Origin: Streptomyces sp. NBC_00353 | Lineage (GTDB): Bacteria; Actinomycetota; Actinomycetes; Streptomycetales; Streptomycetaceae | Assembly: GCF_036108815.1 (NCBI RefSeq) | Contig: NZ_CP107985.1 | Span: 8,925,501-8,989,500, forward strand | DNA length: 64,000 nucleotides | Direction of reading: 5' to 3' | Shown here: positions 1-8,432 of the stretch, piece by piece | Position numbering within the stretch: position 1 is the stretch's first letter | Layout: each line of letters begins with the position of its first letter | Program-made: the position numbers and the translations under genes | Notes under the pieces: generated by a model | Databases searched by the model: none | Seen by the model: only the letters and a program-made list of their open reading frames with translations | Told to the model about the DNA's origin: nothing

Positions 1-762
1 GTCGGTCTTCTTCGCGTAGTCGGACGAGCCGTCCTTGACCAGGTCCTTGAAGAACTGCAGCGCCTCCACCCCACGGGCGTTGTTGAACAGCACCTTCTTG
101 CCGTCCGCACTGAAGAGCCGGCCGCCGTTGGCGAAGAGGAACGTCTCCCAGCACTGACGCAGATCGATCGAGAACGGGTCGAAGCCGAGACGGCCGTCCT
201 TCGTCAACTGCTTCGCCACAGCACGCAGTTCGGCCCAGTTGGCCGGGGTCTTCCGGATTCCGGCCGCGGCGAAGTGGTCCTTGCGATACACGACGATGCG
301 GGTGTCGAGCACGACCGGCAGGGCGTACAGCCTGCCGTCGTACCGCGACGGCTCCAGCACCCGCTTCTCGTAGTCGTGCGCCGAGGCCAGCTTCTCGGGC
401 AGCTCGGCGATCGCCTTCTTGGCGGCGAACGGCGGGATCCAGCCGACCCCCATCATCAGTACATCGGGCAGCAGCCCGCCCGCGAGACCCGTGGTGATCT
501 TCTCGTTGAGCTGGGCGTACGTGGTGTAGTCCACGTTCACCTTGACCTTCGGATGCTTCTTCCTGAAGCCCCCGAGGATCTCCTGCTCCAGCAGTGTCTT
601 GCCGTCGGCGCCTTCGTAGATCGGGGTGAGCAGCGTGATCTCGCCTTCGGCGGGGCCGTCGGCGGAGCCGGCCGTCGACGTGCCGGTACCGCATCCGCCG
701 AGCGCTGCGGCAGCGGCGCCCGCACCGATTGCAGCAAGCAGCGACCGTCTGTTGAGTTCCAT
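1..762 (-). CDS. ABC sugar transporter substrate-binding lipoprotein (3' end outside window)
   Basis: The gene reads leftwards from ATG at 762 and runs off the window, so only the N-terminal 254 residues are visible. The protein begins MELNRRSLLAAIGAG and has a short hydrophobic signal ending in the lipobox LGGC, so it should be a lipid-anchored extracytoplasmic binding protein. The mature part (ITLLTPIYEGADGKTLLEQ, then a KVKVNVDYTTYAQLNEKI region and DVLMMGVGWIPPF) is typical of family 1 extracellular solute-binding proteins for sugars. A LacI regulator is divergent at 988, and three operator-like repeats lie between them, so LacI-controlled sugar uptake is likely. The ligand cannot be read from sequence; permease genes would be expected beyond the left edge. 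Confidence 0.88.
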   Translation of the reverse strand, partial: MELNRRSLLAAIGAGAAAAALGGCGTGTSTAGSADGPAEGEITLLTPIYEGADGKTLLEQEILGGFRKKHPKVKVNVDYTTYAQLNEKITTGLAGGLLPDVLMMGVGWIPPFAAKKAIAELPEKLASAHDYEKRVLEPSRYDGRLYALPVVLDTRIVVYRKDHFAAAGIRKTPANWAELRAVAKQLTKDGRLGFDPFSIDLRQCWETFLFANGGRLFSADGKKVLFNNARGVEALQFFKDLVKDGSSDYAKKTD

Positions 763-789
763 GGGACACCCCTCTGGAGGTGGAAGCTG

Positions 790-957
790 TAGATCGATCC
801 AGCGATGACAACCCGGCCACTACTGGGAAGTGCTGGTAAATCGATGCACTGATGCTAGGAACGCCTCAAGACGGACGTCAACAGCTGATGCACGATAATT
901 TTCAAGGGAGTTAACTGGTGTACCGGTGAAGAGCGTTCAGTAAATCGGTACACTGGG
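790..957. promoter_or_regulatory. Three LacI-type operator-like repeats in a divergent promoter
   Basis: Three direct copies of a 17-mer, consensus TARATCGRTNCASYGRK, occur at 790-806, 837-853 and 941-957. Each is centred on CG, as LacI-family operators are, and the third (CAGTAAATCGGTACACTG, 940-957) has perfect CAGT/ACTG ends. They fill the gap between the binding-protein gene and lacI, which suggests the regulator at 988 controls both genes. The sequence GATAAT at 894-899 is a possible -10 for lacI, but no convincing -35 was seen. Confidence 0.6.
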
Positions 958-987
958 TCGTGGAATGGGTTCCGAACCGGAGGTGGC

Positions 988-2094
988 ATGAGCGGGGTAA
1001 CGATCCATCAGGTCGCGGAGGCTGCTGGGGTCTCCGCGAGCACGGTGTCGAACGTCCTCAACGGACGTACGGACCGTATGCAGGCGGCCACCCTGGCCCG
1101 CGTCGAGCAGGCGATCGATCAGCTGAGCTACCGGCCCAACCGTGCGGCAAGGATGCTGCGCACCGGCCGGATCAAAGTCATCGGTCTCATCGTGCCGTCG
1201 GTCGCCAACCCCTTCTGGGGGGCGCTCGCCCGCGAGTTGGAGGCCATTGCGCTCGCCGAGGGCTACCACGTACTGCTCTGCAACAGTGAGCGTGATCCGG
1301 CTCGCGAGCTCAAGTACAGCGAGGAGCTGCTCGCCGACGGGGTGAGCGGAGTGGTGCTCTGTTCCTCGCTGCCGTCGCTCGACCATGTGGCACCGCTGCT
1401 CGGCCGCGGTCTGAAAATGGTTGCCTTCGACCGCACCGCCCAGGCGGGTGATCCGCCGTCACTGGCCTCCATCAGCGTGGACAACGCGATGGGTGCCGAA
1501 CTCGCCACCCGTCATCTCATCGAACTCGGCCACCGGCGGCTGGCGTTCGTCTCCGGGTCGGTCAACAGTGTCAACCGCCGCGAGCGACTGCGTGGCTTCC
1601 GCGCCGCCCTGGAATCGGCGGGGCTCGATCCGGCCGACGCGGTGGTCTGGCCGGGCGCCGACACCACCGAGTTCAGCGACAAGGACGCCGCCGAACTGGG
1701 CCGCAGGGCGGCGGGGGAGCTCCTGTCCGGACCGCGCCCGCCCACTGCTTTCGTCGCCATCAACGACATGTGCGCGATCGGGATCTGCCGGGGTGCGAAG
1801 GATGCGGGGCGCAGTGCCGGACAGGACGTCTCGGTGGTCGGCTTCGACGACATCCTGCTCGCCGACCTCTTCGAACCACCGCTCACCACGGTCCGTCAGC
1901 CGCTGCCGGAGATGGCGGCCGAGACGTTCCAGCAGCTGCGGGCCAGGATCGACTCGGCTCCGGTGGCCGGCCGTTCCCTGCTCATCCGGCCGCGACTGGT
2001 CGTGCGGGAGTCGACGGCGCCCGCCCCGGTGCCCGTTCCGGCCGGCGCCTCCGCCCCTGCGTCGACGGAGGCCGGACAGCCGCTCGTGCGATAG
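988..2094 (+). CDS. LacI-family transcriptional regulator
   Basis: This 368-residue protein starts at ATG 988 behind a good SD (GGAGGTGG). Residues 1-60 are the classical LacI helix-turn-helix and hinge (VTIHQVAEAAGVSASTVSNVLNGRTDRMQAATLARVEQAIDQLSYRPNRAARMLRTGRI). Residues 65-340 are a periplasmic-binding-protein-like effector domain (KVIGLIVPSVANPFWGALARELE; TRHLIELGHRRLAFVSG; VVGFDDILLADLFEPPLTTVRQPL). The last 30 residues are low-complexity Pro/Ala. It is divergent from the sugar-binding lipoprotein gene and probably represses it through the repeats between them. The effector is unknown but is likely the transported sugar. Confidence 0.92.
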   Translation: MSGVTIHQVAEAAGVSASTVSNVLNGRTDRMQAATLARVEQAIDQLSYRPNRAARMLRTGRIKVIGLIVPSVANPFWGALARELEAIALAEGYHVLLCNSERDPARELKYSEELLADGVSGVVLCSSLPSLDHVAPLLGRGLKMVAFDRTAQAGDPPSLASISVDNAMGAELATRHLIELGHRRLAFVSGSVNSVNRRERLRGFRAALESAGLDPADAVVWPGADTTEFSDKDAAELGRRAAGELLSGPRPPTAFVAINDMCAIGICRGAKDAGRSAGQDVSVVGFDDILLADLFEPPLTTVRQPLPEMAAETFQQLRARIDSAPVAGRSLLIRPRLVVRESTAPAPVPVPAGASAPASTEAGQPLVR

Positions 2095-2149
2095 CGGGAG
2101 TGGGGGACCGTCCGCCGATTCCGCACGCCGCCCTGTTCCGTACAACGGT

Positions 2150-2184
2150 GCAGGGCGCGGCGACGGGGTGTCGCCGCGCCCTGC
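2150..2184. terminator. Bidirectional terminator between lacI and the xylanase
   Basis: A perfect 15-bp inverted repeat (2150-2164 paired with 2170-2184) with a 5-nt loop lies between two convergent genes. It is very GC-rich and lacks a long T-run, as is common in Streptomyces. Confidence 0.85.
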
Positions 2185-2207
2185 GTTCGCGCGCTTTTGA
2201 CGGTTTG

Positions 2208-3602
2208 TCAGGAGGCGGTGCAGGCACCGATGGAGGGCGTCGCCGTGCTGCCGTTCGTCATGACGGTGAACCCGAAGGTCGTCGACGCTCCTGGCGCCAG
2301 GCTGCCGTTGCCGTTCGGCTTCATGGTCATCACGTTTCCGCTGGTGTCCCAGCTGGGAGTGCCGTTCCAGGTCGTGGAGACCTTCTGCGGCGAAGTCAGG
2401 GTCACCGGCACCGACCAACTGGTGATCGCGGAACTGCCGGCCTTCACCGTCACCTGTCCGTTGTAGCGGTCACTCCAGGAGTCGGTACGGGAGTAGGTCG
2501 CCGTGCAGGTGGCGCCGCCCGTGCCACCGCCGGGGGTGCCGCCACCGGTGCTGCCTCCGAGTGCGGCGAGCACCGCGTCGTACGCGGGCTTCTTGTTGTA
2601 GTTGTTGTCGAACAGCAGCGGGGTGCCACTGCTGCGCCACGAGTACTTGTCGGGGATGCCCCAGACCGTGATGGCGGTGCAGCGCGAGACAGCCAGACAG
2701 GCCTTCACCACGGTGCTGTAGTTGGCGGCCTGCGCCGAGCCCGAGCCCTCGATGTCCAGTTCGGTGATCTGCACATCGACGCCGAGGTCGGCGAAGCGCT
2801 GCAGATTGGCCTGGTAGTCACTGGGGACGGGCGAGTTGCTGTTGAAGTGCGACTGGAATCCCACGCAGTCGATCGGCACGCCGCGCTGCTTGAAGTCCTT
2901 CACCATGTTGTAGACCGCGTTGCTCTTCGCGTTCTGACCGTCGGTGTTGTAGTCGTTGTAGCAGAGCTTGGCGCCCGAGTCGGCGGCGCGAGCGGTACGG
3001 AACGCCTCCTCGATGTAGCCGTTGCCGAGCTTGTCCTGGAACGGGGAGCTGCGGCGGGCGCCACTGCTGCCGTCCTGGAACGCCTCGTTGACCACGTCCC
3101 AGGCGTAGACCTTGCCCTTGTAGTGCGTCATGACCTGGGTGATGTGGTTGTTCATCGCCGTACGCAGGTCGGCGGCGGCGAGGCCACCCACCCAGCCGGG
3201 CAGCTGCGAGTACCACACCAAGGTGTGGCCGCGGACCTTCATCCCCTTGCCTTGGGCGTGGCTCACTATCTGGTCGGCCGAGGAATAGTTGAACGAGTTG
3301 CGGGTGCCTTCGACGGCGTCCCACTTCATCTCGTTCTCCGGCGTCACCGCGTTGAACTCGGTGTCCAGCGCGGAGGCGTACTGCGCCTCACCGAGATGAT
3401 TCGCGGCCACCGCCGCACCGAAGTACCTGCCCTTGGCCGCGGCCGAGGCGCCGAGTGTGCTGGCAGCGTCTGCGCTGCCGGCGAGCGAGAGGACACCGGC
3501 GGTGGCCAGGACACCGGCCGTTCTGAGGATGAATGCCTTGCGGACCCGGGCACGGAACTGCGGGCGTCGGGGCTCGAAGCCGCGGGGGGAATTGTCGATC
3601 AC
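2208..3602 (-). CDS. Secreted endo-1,4-beta-xylanase, GH10 with C-terminal CBM2
   Basis: This 464-residue enzyme hydrolyses internal beta-1,4 links of xylan outside the cell. An N-terminal signal with Arg-rich n-region (RARVRKAFILRTAGVLATAGVLSLAGSADA) precedes a GH10 catalytic domain (about residues 48-345). Conserved parts include TPENEMKWDAVE, the acid/base Glu173 in WDVVNEAF and the nucleophile Glu281 in ITELDIEG. A Gly/Thr-rich linker leads to a family 2 cellulose-binding module (about 362-464), bracketed by cysteines and with the expected Trp residues (SWSDRYNGQ, TTWNGTPSW). This architecture resembles Xys1-type Streptomyces xylanases rather than XlnA, which carries a CBM13. It is probably a single-gene unit ending at the hairpin at 2150-2184, induced through CGAAA boxes upstream. 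Confidence 0.95.
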   Translation of the reverse strand: MIDNSPRGFEPRRPQFRARVRKAFILRTAGVLATAGVLSLAGSADAASTLGASAAAKGRYFGAAVAANHLGEAQYASALDTEFNAVTPENEMKWDAVEGTRNSFNYSSADQIVSHAQGKGMKVRGHTLVWYSQLPGWVGGLAAADLRTAMNNHITQVMTHYKGKVYAWDVVNEAFQDGSSGARRSSPFQDKLGNGYIEEAFRTARAADSGAKLCYNDYNTDGQNAKSNAVYNMVKDFKQRGVPIDCVGFQSHFNSNSPVPSDYQANLQRFADLGVDVQITELDIEGSGSAQAANYSTVVKACLAVSRCTAITVWGIPDKYSWRSSGTPLLFDNNYNKKPAYDAVLAALGGSTGGGTPGGGTGGATCTATYSRTDSWSDRYNGQVTVKAGSSAITSWSVPVTLTSPQKVSTTWNGTPSWDTSGNVMTMKPNGNGSLAPGASTTFGFTVMTNGSTATPSIGACTAS

Positions 3603-3797
3603 TGACCAACCTCTTCTTCCGATTGTCGGACGGAATGAGCGGACCGCCCGGACAGGGGTGGGTGGACCGTTCAGGGCTGTGCGTTCCGCCTCCGGACATG
3701 CCGACGAATGGCGGTTCTCCGGCGGGGAGTTGATCGGTGAAGCAAGGAGCGAGGGAGAGTATGCGCCCGGCGGCGGGCGGCGTCAACGCGGCATTTC

Positions 3798-4129
3798 CGA
3801 AATATTTCGAAGAGGTAAAGCGCGAAATCTACGTCTGGTACGCCTCTGAGCTGCGTGAATGCGATCCCTGGATGGCGGCACAGGCGTTTGGGGCGGGAAC
3901 GCGCATGCAGAGGCTGGCCAGAATTACGAAAACCTTCCGAAATGCGGTATGCGATTCAGGTGAAGCTGAGGGTCCACTTCGCGGATCATCTGGATCACCC
4001 GCATCGCTGGGCAGCGCATTTCGCGCTTTTCGGTGGATCAAGGCCAGATCCGGGCATGGAAGCGGCCTGCAAAATCATCGAAATATTTCGGGATCGATAC
4101 GGGTCGAGCGCATCGCAAGCCGCTCGAAA
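3798..4129. promoter_or_regulatory. CGAAA box array, two copies of palindrome CGAAATATTTCG
   Basis: The perfect 12-bp palindrome CGAAATATTTCG occurs at 3798-3809 and again at 4079-4090, about 200 and 480 bp upstream of the xylanase start. Further CGAAA boxes lie at 3823-3827, 3927-3931, 3938-3942 and 4125-4129, and inverted copies (TTTCG) at 4019-4023 and 4028-4032. Repeated CGAAA boxes a few hundred bases upstream are described for actinomycete xylanase genes, where they are linked to xylan induction and glucose control. Assignment to the xylanase is therefore by motif and distance. Confidence 0.7.
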
Positions 4130-4299
4130 CTCTGCATGCAAGGTCGCTAATTGACGGGTAATGCTCGTTCCGCATCGAGTAGGTGGACTGCGACCTGAAA
4201 CGCGGGCGATGGGGGTGCGCGCTCGTGTGGGTGCGAGCACCTTGGTCTGCCTGCCGCTCAGTGACCATGTGGCGCGGTTGGGCTGGCCGTTATTGATAT

Positions 4300-4313
4300 G
4301 TAACAGGTGTTAC
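4300..4313. promoter_or_regulatory. Palindrome GTAAC-AGGT-GTTAC before the amino-acid transporter
   Basis: The inverted repeat GTAACAGGTGTTAC lies about 89 bp upstream of the chosen start of the binding-protein gene. A further half-site TGTAACG sits at about 4338. It is a candidate operator; the RpiR regulator downstream of the cluster is one possible binder. Confidence 0.45.
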
Positions 4314-4401
4314 GGTGGAACGAATGAAGACGCCATGTGTAACGTGCGGGAAGTTCGTCGGCGGTGAACCAACCGCACGGCAGTTCCGCGAGAAGGGGTT
4401 C

Positions 4402-5361
4402 GTGTTGCACACTCACTCATGGCGCCGCGCAGTTGTGGCCACAGCACTGTTGATCACAGCGGCCACGACACTGTCCGGCTGTGGCAGCGACCCCGGCGAC
4501 GGCGACACCGCTGCCCCCGCAGTCGGCGTCACCATCACCGGCGTACGCATCACCCGCGATGCGAAGCTCCACGCCGCCCTGCCTGCCGCCGTGCGGTCCG
4601 CCGGTGCGGTCAGGGTCGCCACCGATGTCCCGTACGCCCCGTTCGTGATGTTCGTGGCCGAGGGCAAACCCGAACTGACCGGGCTCGACTACGACCTGGG
4701 GCAGGCGCTCGGAGCCAAGCTGGGGGTGCGATTCACCTTCACCGCGCAGAAGTTCGACGGCATCGTGCCGGCGATCCAGGCGGGCAAGTTCGACGCGGTG
4801 ATGTCGGCCATGACCGACACCAAGGAGCGTCAGCAGGTCCTGGATTTCGTGGACTACTCCGTGTCCGGCTCGGGCATCCTCGTCACCGAGGGGAACCCGG
4901 ATCACATCACCGAACTCGACGATCTGTGCGGCAAGAAGGTGGGTGCCGAGGCCGCCACCCACCAGCTGGACGTACTCAAGGCCCATCAGGCCGCATGCGC
5001 GGACGCCGGCAAGGAGCCCGTCTCCATCCAGACGTTCCCGAAGGACTCGGATGCCCAACTGGCCCTGCGATCACGGAAAGTCGCAGCCGACCTGCTGACC
5101 AAGCCCGCAGCCGGCTGGACCGCCAAGACCGCCGACGGCGGCCGGGCCTTCGACGTCGTCGACGACCCCGAGGCCGTCGGCGGCTACGAAGCCACCCCCA
5201 ACGGGATCGGCGTCACCAAACGCCTGCCAGGCCTCACCGACGCGATCCAGAAGGCCGTGCAGGCGCTCATCGACGACGGGACACTGCGCAGGATCTGCGC
5301 CAAGTACGGTGTCGCGTCCATCGCGGTGCAGGAAGCCACGAAGAACGCGGCGGTGTCCTGA
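4402..5361 (+). CDS. ABC polar amino-acid transporter, substrate-binding lipoprotein (family 3)
   Basis: Start chosen at GTG 4402: an SD (AGAAGGGG, 4391-4398) precedes it, and the product (319 residues) then begins with a compact signal MLHTHSWRRAVVATALLITAA and lipobox LSGC. An in-frame GTG at 4315 would place an unlikely 29-residue extension before the signal. The mature protein has the family 3 binding-protein pattern (VRVATDVPYAPFVMF, GLDYDLGQALGAKLGVRFTF, FDGIVPAIQAGKFDAVMSAMTDTKERQQVLDFVDY). It should capture a polar amino acid or derivative outside the membrane and hand it to the permease encoded at 5363. The four-gene order ending in an M20 peptidase suggests the imported compound may be an N-acylated or dipeptide-like substrate, which is inference. 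Confidence 0.9.
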   Translation: MLHTHSWRRAVVATALLITAATTLSGCGSDPGDGDTAAPAVGVTITGVRITRDAKLHAALPAAVRSAGAVRVATDVPYAPFVMFVAEGKPELTGLDYDLGQALGAKLGVRFTFTAQKFDGIVPAIQAGKFDAVMSAMTDTKERQQVLDFVDYSVSGSGILVTEGNPDHITELDDLCGKKVGAEAATHQLDVLKAHQAACADAGKEPVSIQTFPKDSDAQLALRSRKVAADLLTKPAAGWTAKTADGGRAFDVVDDPEAVGGYEATPNGIGVTKRLPGLTDAIQKAVQALIDDGTLRRICAKYGVASIAVQEATKNAAVS

Positions 5362-5362
5362 C

Positions 5363-6343
5363 ATGACTGCCATGACCCCCGCCGGGACCATGCAGAGCCG
5401 TTCCGCACCGGCCGCGTCCGCACCGGACACCCTCACCGCCGTGCCGGTCCGTCACTGGGGCCGCTGGCTCGCAGCGGCGGCAGCCGCCACCGCCCTGGTC
5501 GGGCTCATCGGCTCCCTGGCAGGCAACAAGAACCTGCACTGGGACATCGTCGGACGCTACGTCTTCGCCGATCTCGTGTTCAGCGGACTGGTCACGACGC
5601 TGTGGCTGACCGCGGCCGCCATGGCGATCGGGCTCGGTCTCGGTGTCCTCGTGGCGGTGATGCGACTGTCGTCCAACCCTGTCCTGCGCGCCCTCGGCAC
5701 CGCTTTCGTCTGGGTCTTCCGGTCGACGCCCCTGCTGGTCCAGATCATCTTCTGGGGGTACGCGGGAGCGCTCTACCAACACGTCCTGATCGGTGTCCCA
5801 TTCACCCACATCACCTTCCTCCAGGCCGACACCAACGCCCTGCTCACGCCCACGGTCGCCGCGCTCCTGGCGCTGGGGCTGAACGAGGCGGCGTACGCGA
5901 GCGAGATCGTCCGCGCCGGGATCCAGTCCGTCGACCCGGGCCAGACGGAGGCCGCGCACTCGCTCGGCATGCGTCCATCCCTCACCACCCGGCGCATCGT
6001 GCTGCCCCAGGCCATGCGGGTCATCATCCCGCCGCTGGGCAACGAGACCATCAACATGCTCAAGATGACCGCACTGGTCTCCGTGATCTCCGCCCACGAC
6101 CTGATGTCCAACATCCAGGACGTGTACGCGCAGAACTACCAGGTCATCCCCATGCTCGTGGTCGCCTCCATCTGGTACCTGATCCTCGTCACCGCCCTGA
6201 GCCTGCCGCAGTCGTGGCTGGAACGCCGGTACGGCCGCGGCCTGGCCCCCGCCACTGCCGCCGGCCCGCTGCAGCGCCTCGTCGCCGGAGTCCGGCTGAG
6301 CCTGTCCCGTACCACCCCCGCCTCGACCGGCCCGAAGGGATGA
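5363..6343 (+). CDS. ABC amino-acid transporter permease (HisM/GlnP type)
   Basis: ATG 5363 follows the binding-protein stop by one base, indicating an operon. The 326-residue protein has a polar N-terminus of about 45 residues, then transmembrane segments (WLAAAAAATALVGLIGSLAG; TLWLTAAAMAIGLGLGVLVAVM; TPTVAALLALGLNEAAYASEIVRAGI; VIPMLVVASIWYLILVTALSL). The EAA loop that contacts the ATPase is visible (EIVRAGIQSVDPGQTEAAHSLG then QAMRVIIPPLGNETINMLK). This is the inner-membrane subunit of the importer; a single permease implies a homodimer. Confidence 0.92.
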   Translation: MTAMTPAGTMQSRSAPAASAPDTLTAVPVRHWGRWLAAAAAATALVGLIGSLAGNKNLHWDIVGRYVFADLVFSGLVTTLWLTAAAMAIGLGLGVLVAVMRLSSNPVLRALGTAFVWVFRSTPLLVQIIFWGYAGALYQHVLIGVPFTHITFLQADTNALLTPTVAALLALGLNEAAYASEIVRAGIQSVDPGQTEAAHSLGMRPSLTTRRIVLPQAMRVIIPPLGNETINMLKMTALVSVISAHDLMSNIQDVYAQNYQVIPMLVVASIWYLILVTALSLPQSWLERRYGRGLAPATAAGPLQRLVAGVRLSLSRTTPASTGPKG

Positions 6344-7113
6344 CGACTGTGGAGACGCCGATGGTGCACGCCGAGGGCGTGCGCAAACACTTCGGGAAGG
6401 TCGCCGTGCTCCAGGGCATCGACCTGACCGTGGAACGTGGCCAGGTCTGCTGCCTGCTGGGCCCCTCCGGCTCCGGGAAGTCCACGTTCCTGCGCTGCAT
6501 CAACCACCTGGAGAAGCTCGACGGGGGCCGGCTGTCCGTCGACGGTGCGCCGGTGGGCTACCGGCAGCAGGGCAACCGGCTGTACGAGCTGAAGGAGCGC
6601 GAGATCGCCCGCGGCCGCCGCGACATCGGGATGGTGTTCCAGCGGTTCAATCTCTTCCCGCACATGACGGCGGAACAGAACGTCATGGAGGCGCCCATGA
6701 AGGTCGCGGGCGTCGCCAGGGACCAGGCCCGCGCGGACGCCCGGCGCCTGCTGGACCGCGTCGGCCTCGCCGATCGCGCCGACCGCTACCCCGCCCAGCT
6801 GTCCGGCGGCCAGCAGCAGCGTGTCGCCATCGCACGGGCCCTGGCGATGAAGCCCAAACTGATGCTCTTCGACGAACCGACGTCCGCCCTCGACCCCGAA
6901 CTGGTCGGAGAAGTACTGGACGTCATGCGCCAACTGGCCTCGGAAGGAATGACGATGGTGGTTGTCACCCACGAAATCGGGTTCGCCCGCGAAGTCGCGG
7001 ACACGGCCGTGTTCATGGACGGCGGCGTCGTGGTCGAAGCAGGCAGCCCGCGGCAGGTACTCGGCGACCCGCAGCAGGAACGCACCCGCGCCTTTCTGTC
7101 GAAGGTCCTGTGA
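6340..7113 (+). CDS. ABC amino-acid transporter ATPase (GlnQ/HisP type)
   Basis: ATG 6340 overlaps the permease stop by four bases (ATGA), so translation is probably coupled. The 257-residue protein has Walker A GPSGSGKST, Q-loop MVFQRFNLFPHMT, signature LSGGQQQR, Walker B LMLFDEPTSALD and the switch histidine in VVTHEIGFA. It powers the importer formed with the two preceding proteins. An unusual insert of about 15 residues (VGYRQQGNRLYELKEREI) lies between Walker A and the Q-loop, as in several HisP/ArtP-like ATPases. Confidence 0.94.
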   Translation: MTTVETPMVHAEGVRKHFGKVAVLQGIDLTVERGQVCCLLGPSGSGKSTFLRCINHLEKLDGGRLSVDGAPVGYRQQGNRLYELKEREIARGRRDIGMVFQRFNLFPHMTAEQNVMEAPMKVAGVARDQARADARRLLDRVGLADRADRYPAQLSGGQQQRVAIARALAMKPKLMLFDEPTSALDPELVGEVLDVMRQLASEGMTMVVVTHEIGFAREVADTAVFMDGGVVVEAGSPRQVLGDPQQERTRAFLSKVL

Positions 7114-8339
7114 CCGCCCCCGCACGGGTCCGGGGCACTGCGGCACGCACCGCGGCCCGGTTCCTCCCGGATGCCGTAGCCCTGCACGACCGCTACCTGT
7201 CGGACCTGCAGCACCTCGTCTCCATCGATTCCGGTTCGTACAGCCCCGAAGGGGTCAACCGGGTCGCGGCTTGGACCGTACGGCGACTGACCTCCCTGGG
7301 CTTCGAGGTCGACCGGGCAACCGTCACCGCCGAAGGACGGGACACCCGCTTCGGTGACCTGGTGGTGGGGCGGCTGCACGGCGGGCTGCCCGTGGAGCGC
7401 GGCGGACGGCGCATCCTGCTCGCCGGGCACATGGACACCGTGTTCGACGACGGGACCGCGACCGACCGGCCGTTCCGCCTGAGCGGCCCGCTCGCCCACG
7501 GACCCGGAGTCAGCGACGACAAGGGAGGACTCCTCGCCGGGCTCACCGCCGTGGAGCTCCTGGTGGACCGGCGGATGCTGGACTTCGCGGAGATCGTCTT
7601 CCTCGCCACCCCCGACGAGGAGATCGGGTCACCGGCCAGCCGCCCGGTGACCGCGGCGCTCACAGCCGGAATCCACTACGCGCTCGGCCTGGAGTGCGCC
7701 CGCGAGAACGGCGACCTCGTCGTCTCCCGCAAGGGCGTGGCCGACTTCGTGATCACTGTGACAGGGCGGGCCGCGCACGCCGGAATCGAACCGGAGCGCG
7801 GAGCGAACGCAGCGCTGGCCGCCGCGCATCTGCTCATCGACTGTCAGAAGATGAACGGGCGCTGGGGCGACGTCACCGTCAACGTGGGCATGGTCAGGGC
7901 GGGCAGCCGCATCAACATCGTCTGCCCCGAAGCGGAGCTGCACGTAGAGGTGCGGTCGTCGACCGACGACGGGATCCGGCACGCCCGAGAGGCCATCGAG
8001 AAAGCCGCCGCCCGGCTCCGCGTACCCGGCACCACCGCCACCGTCCGGCAGACCGAAGCCTGTCCGGCGATGGAGGACACCCCGGCAGCGCGCGCCATGT
8101 TCGCCCACGCCGTGGACGCCGGCAGGGAACTCTCCATCGCTCTGGGCGCCGCAGCCACCGGCGGCGTCGGCGACGCCAACACCATCGCCGGCGCCGGTGT
8201 CCCCACCCTCGACGGCCTCGGCCCGGTCGGCGGCGGAGACCACGGCCCGGACGAGTGGCTCGATGTCACGACCGTTCCGTCCCGTGTCGCCCTGCTGGCC
8301 GCCCTGATCGTGACGCTCGGGGATGCGGGCGGCAGCTGA
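7110..8339 (+). CDS. M20-family metallopeptidase
   Basis: The GTG start overlaps the ATPase stop (GTGA), making this the fourth gene of the operon. The 409-residue protein carries the di-zinc ligand motifs of M20 peptidases: GHMDTV, GPGVSDDKGG, the catalytic pair in TPDEEIGS, and LECAREN, with a lid/dimerisation domain (VITVTGRAAHAGIEPERGANA) inserted in the middle. Relatives include glutamate carboxypeptidases and N-acyl-amino-acid deacylases. No signal peptide is visible, so it acts in the cytosol, probably on the compound imported by the transporter. The exact substrate is not determined. Confidence 0.88.
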   Translation: MTAPARVRGTAARTAARFLPDAVALHDRYLSDLQHLVSIDSGSYSPEGVNRVAAWTVRRLTSLGFEVDRATVTAEGRDTRFGDLVVGRLHGGLPVERGGRRILLAGHMDTVFDDGTATDRPFRLSGPLAHGPGVSDDKGGLLAGLTAVELLVDRRMLDFAEIVFLATPDEEIGSPASRPVTAALTAGIHYALGLECARENGDLVVSRKGVADFVITVTGRAAHAGIEPERGANAALAAAHLLIDCQKMNGRWGDVTVNVGMVRAGSRINIVCPEAELHVEVRSSTDDGIRHAREAIEKAAARLRVPGTTATVRQTEACPAMEDTPAARAMFAHAVDAGRELSIALGAAATGGVGDANTIAGAGVPTLDGLGPVGGGDHGPDEWLDVTTVPSRVALLAALIVTLGDAGGS

Positions 8340-8432
8340 CGGGGCTCCCCGGGGCGGCCCGTCGTCGATGCGGAGAGAGTCCGGGGCCGGGCCCCGCGTA
8401 ATCTGAACCCCTTTGGAAAGGTGGCCCGGCCC

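Larger units (their letters stand above)
3603..4401. other. Long non-coding upstream region of the xylanase
   Basis: About 800 bases lack a credible gene: the open frames here show no Streptomyces codon bias, and the stretch 3780-4150 is much richer in A and T than its neighbours. It contains the CGAAA box array (separate entry) upstream of the xylanase, and near its right end the promoter and a palindrome for the amino-acid transporter. Confidence 0.7.

Noticed and set aside
274..792. Plus-strand reading frame of 172 codons over the binding-protein gene
   Set aside because: It is antisense to a gene with a signal peptide, lipobox and clear family motifs, and its own translation is His/Asp/Arg-rich with no family likeness.
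1770..3605. 611-codon plus-strand frame across lacI and the xylanase
   Set aside because: It spans two unrelated real genes on opposite strands and a terminator, and reads as repetitive Arg/Gly/Val-rich antisense sequence.
3737..4154. Two 100-140 codon frames upstream of the xylanase
   Set aside because: Codon positions lack the GC3 bias of real genes here, the translations have no family features, and the DNA holds the CGAAA regulatory boxes.
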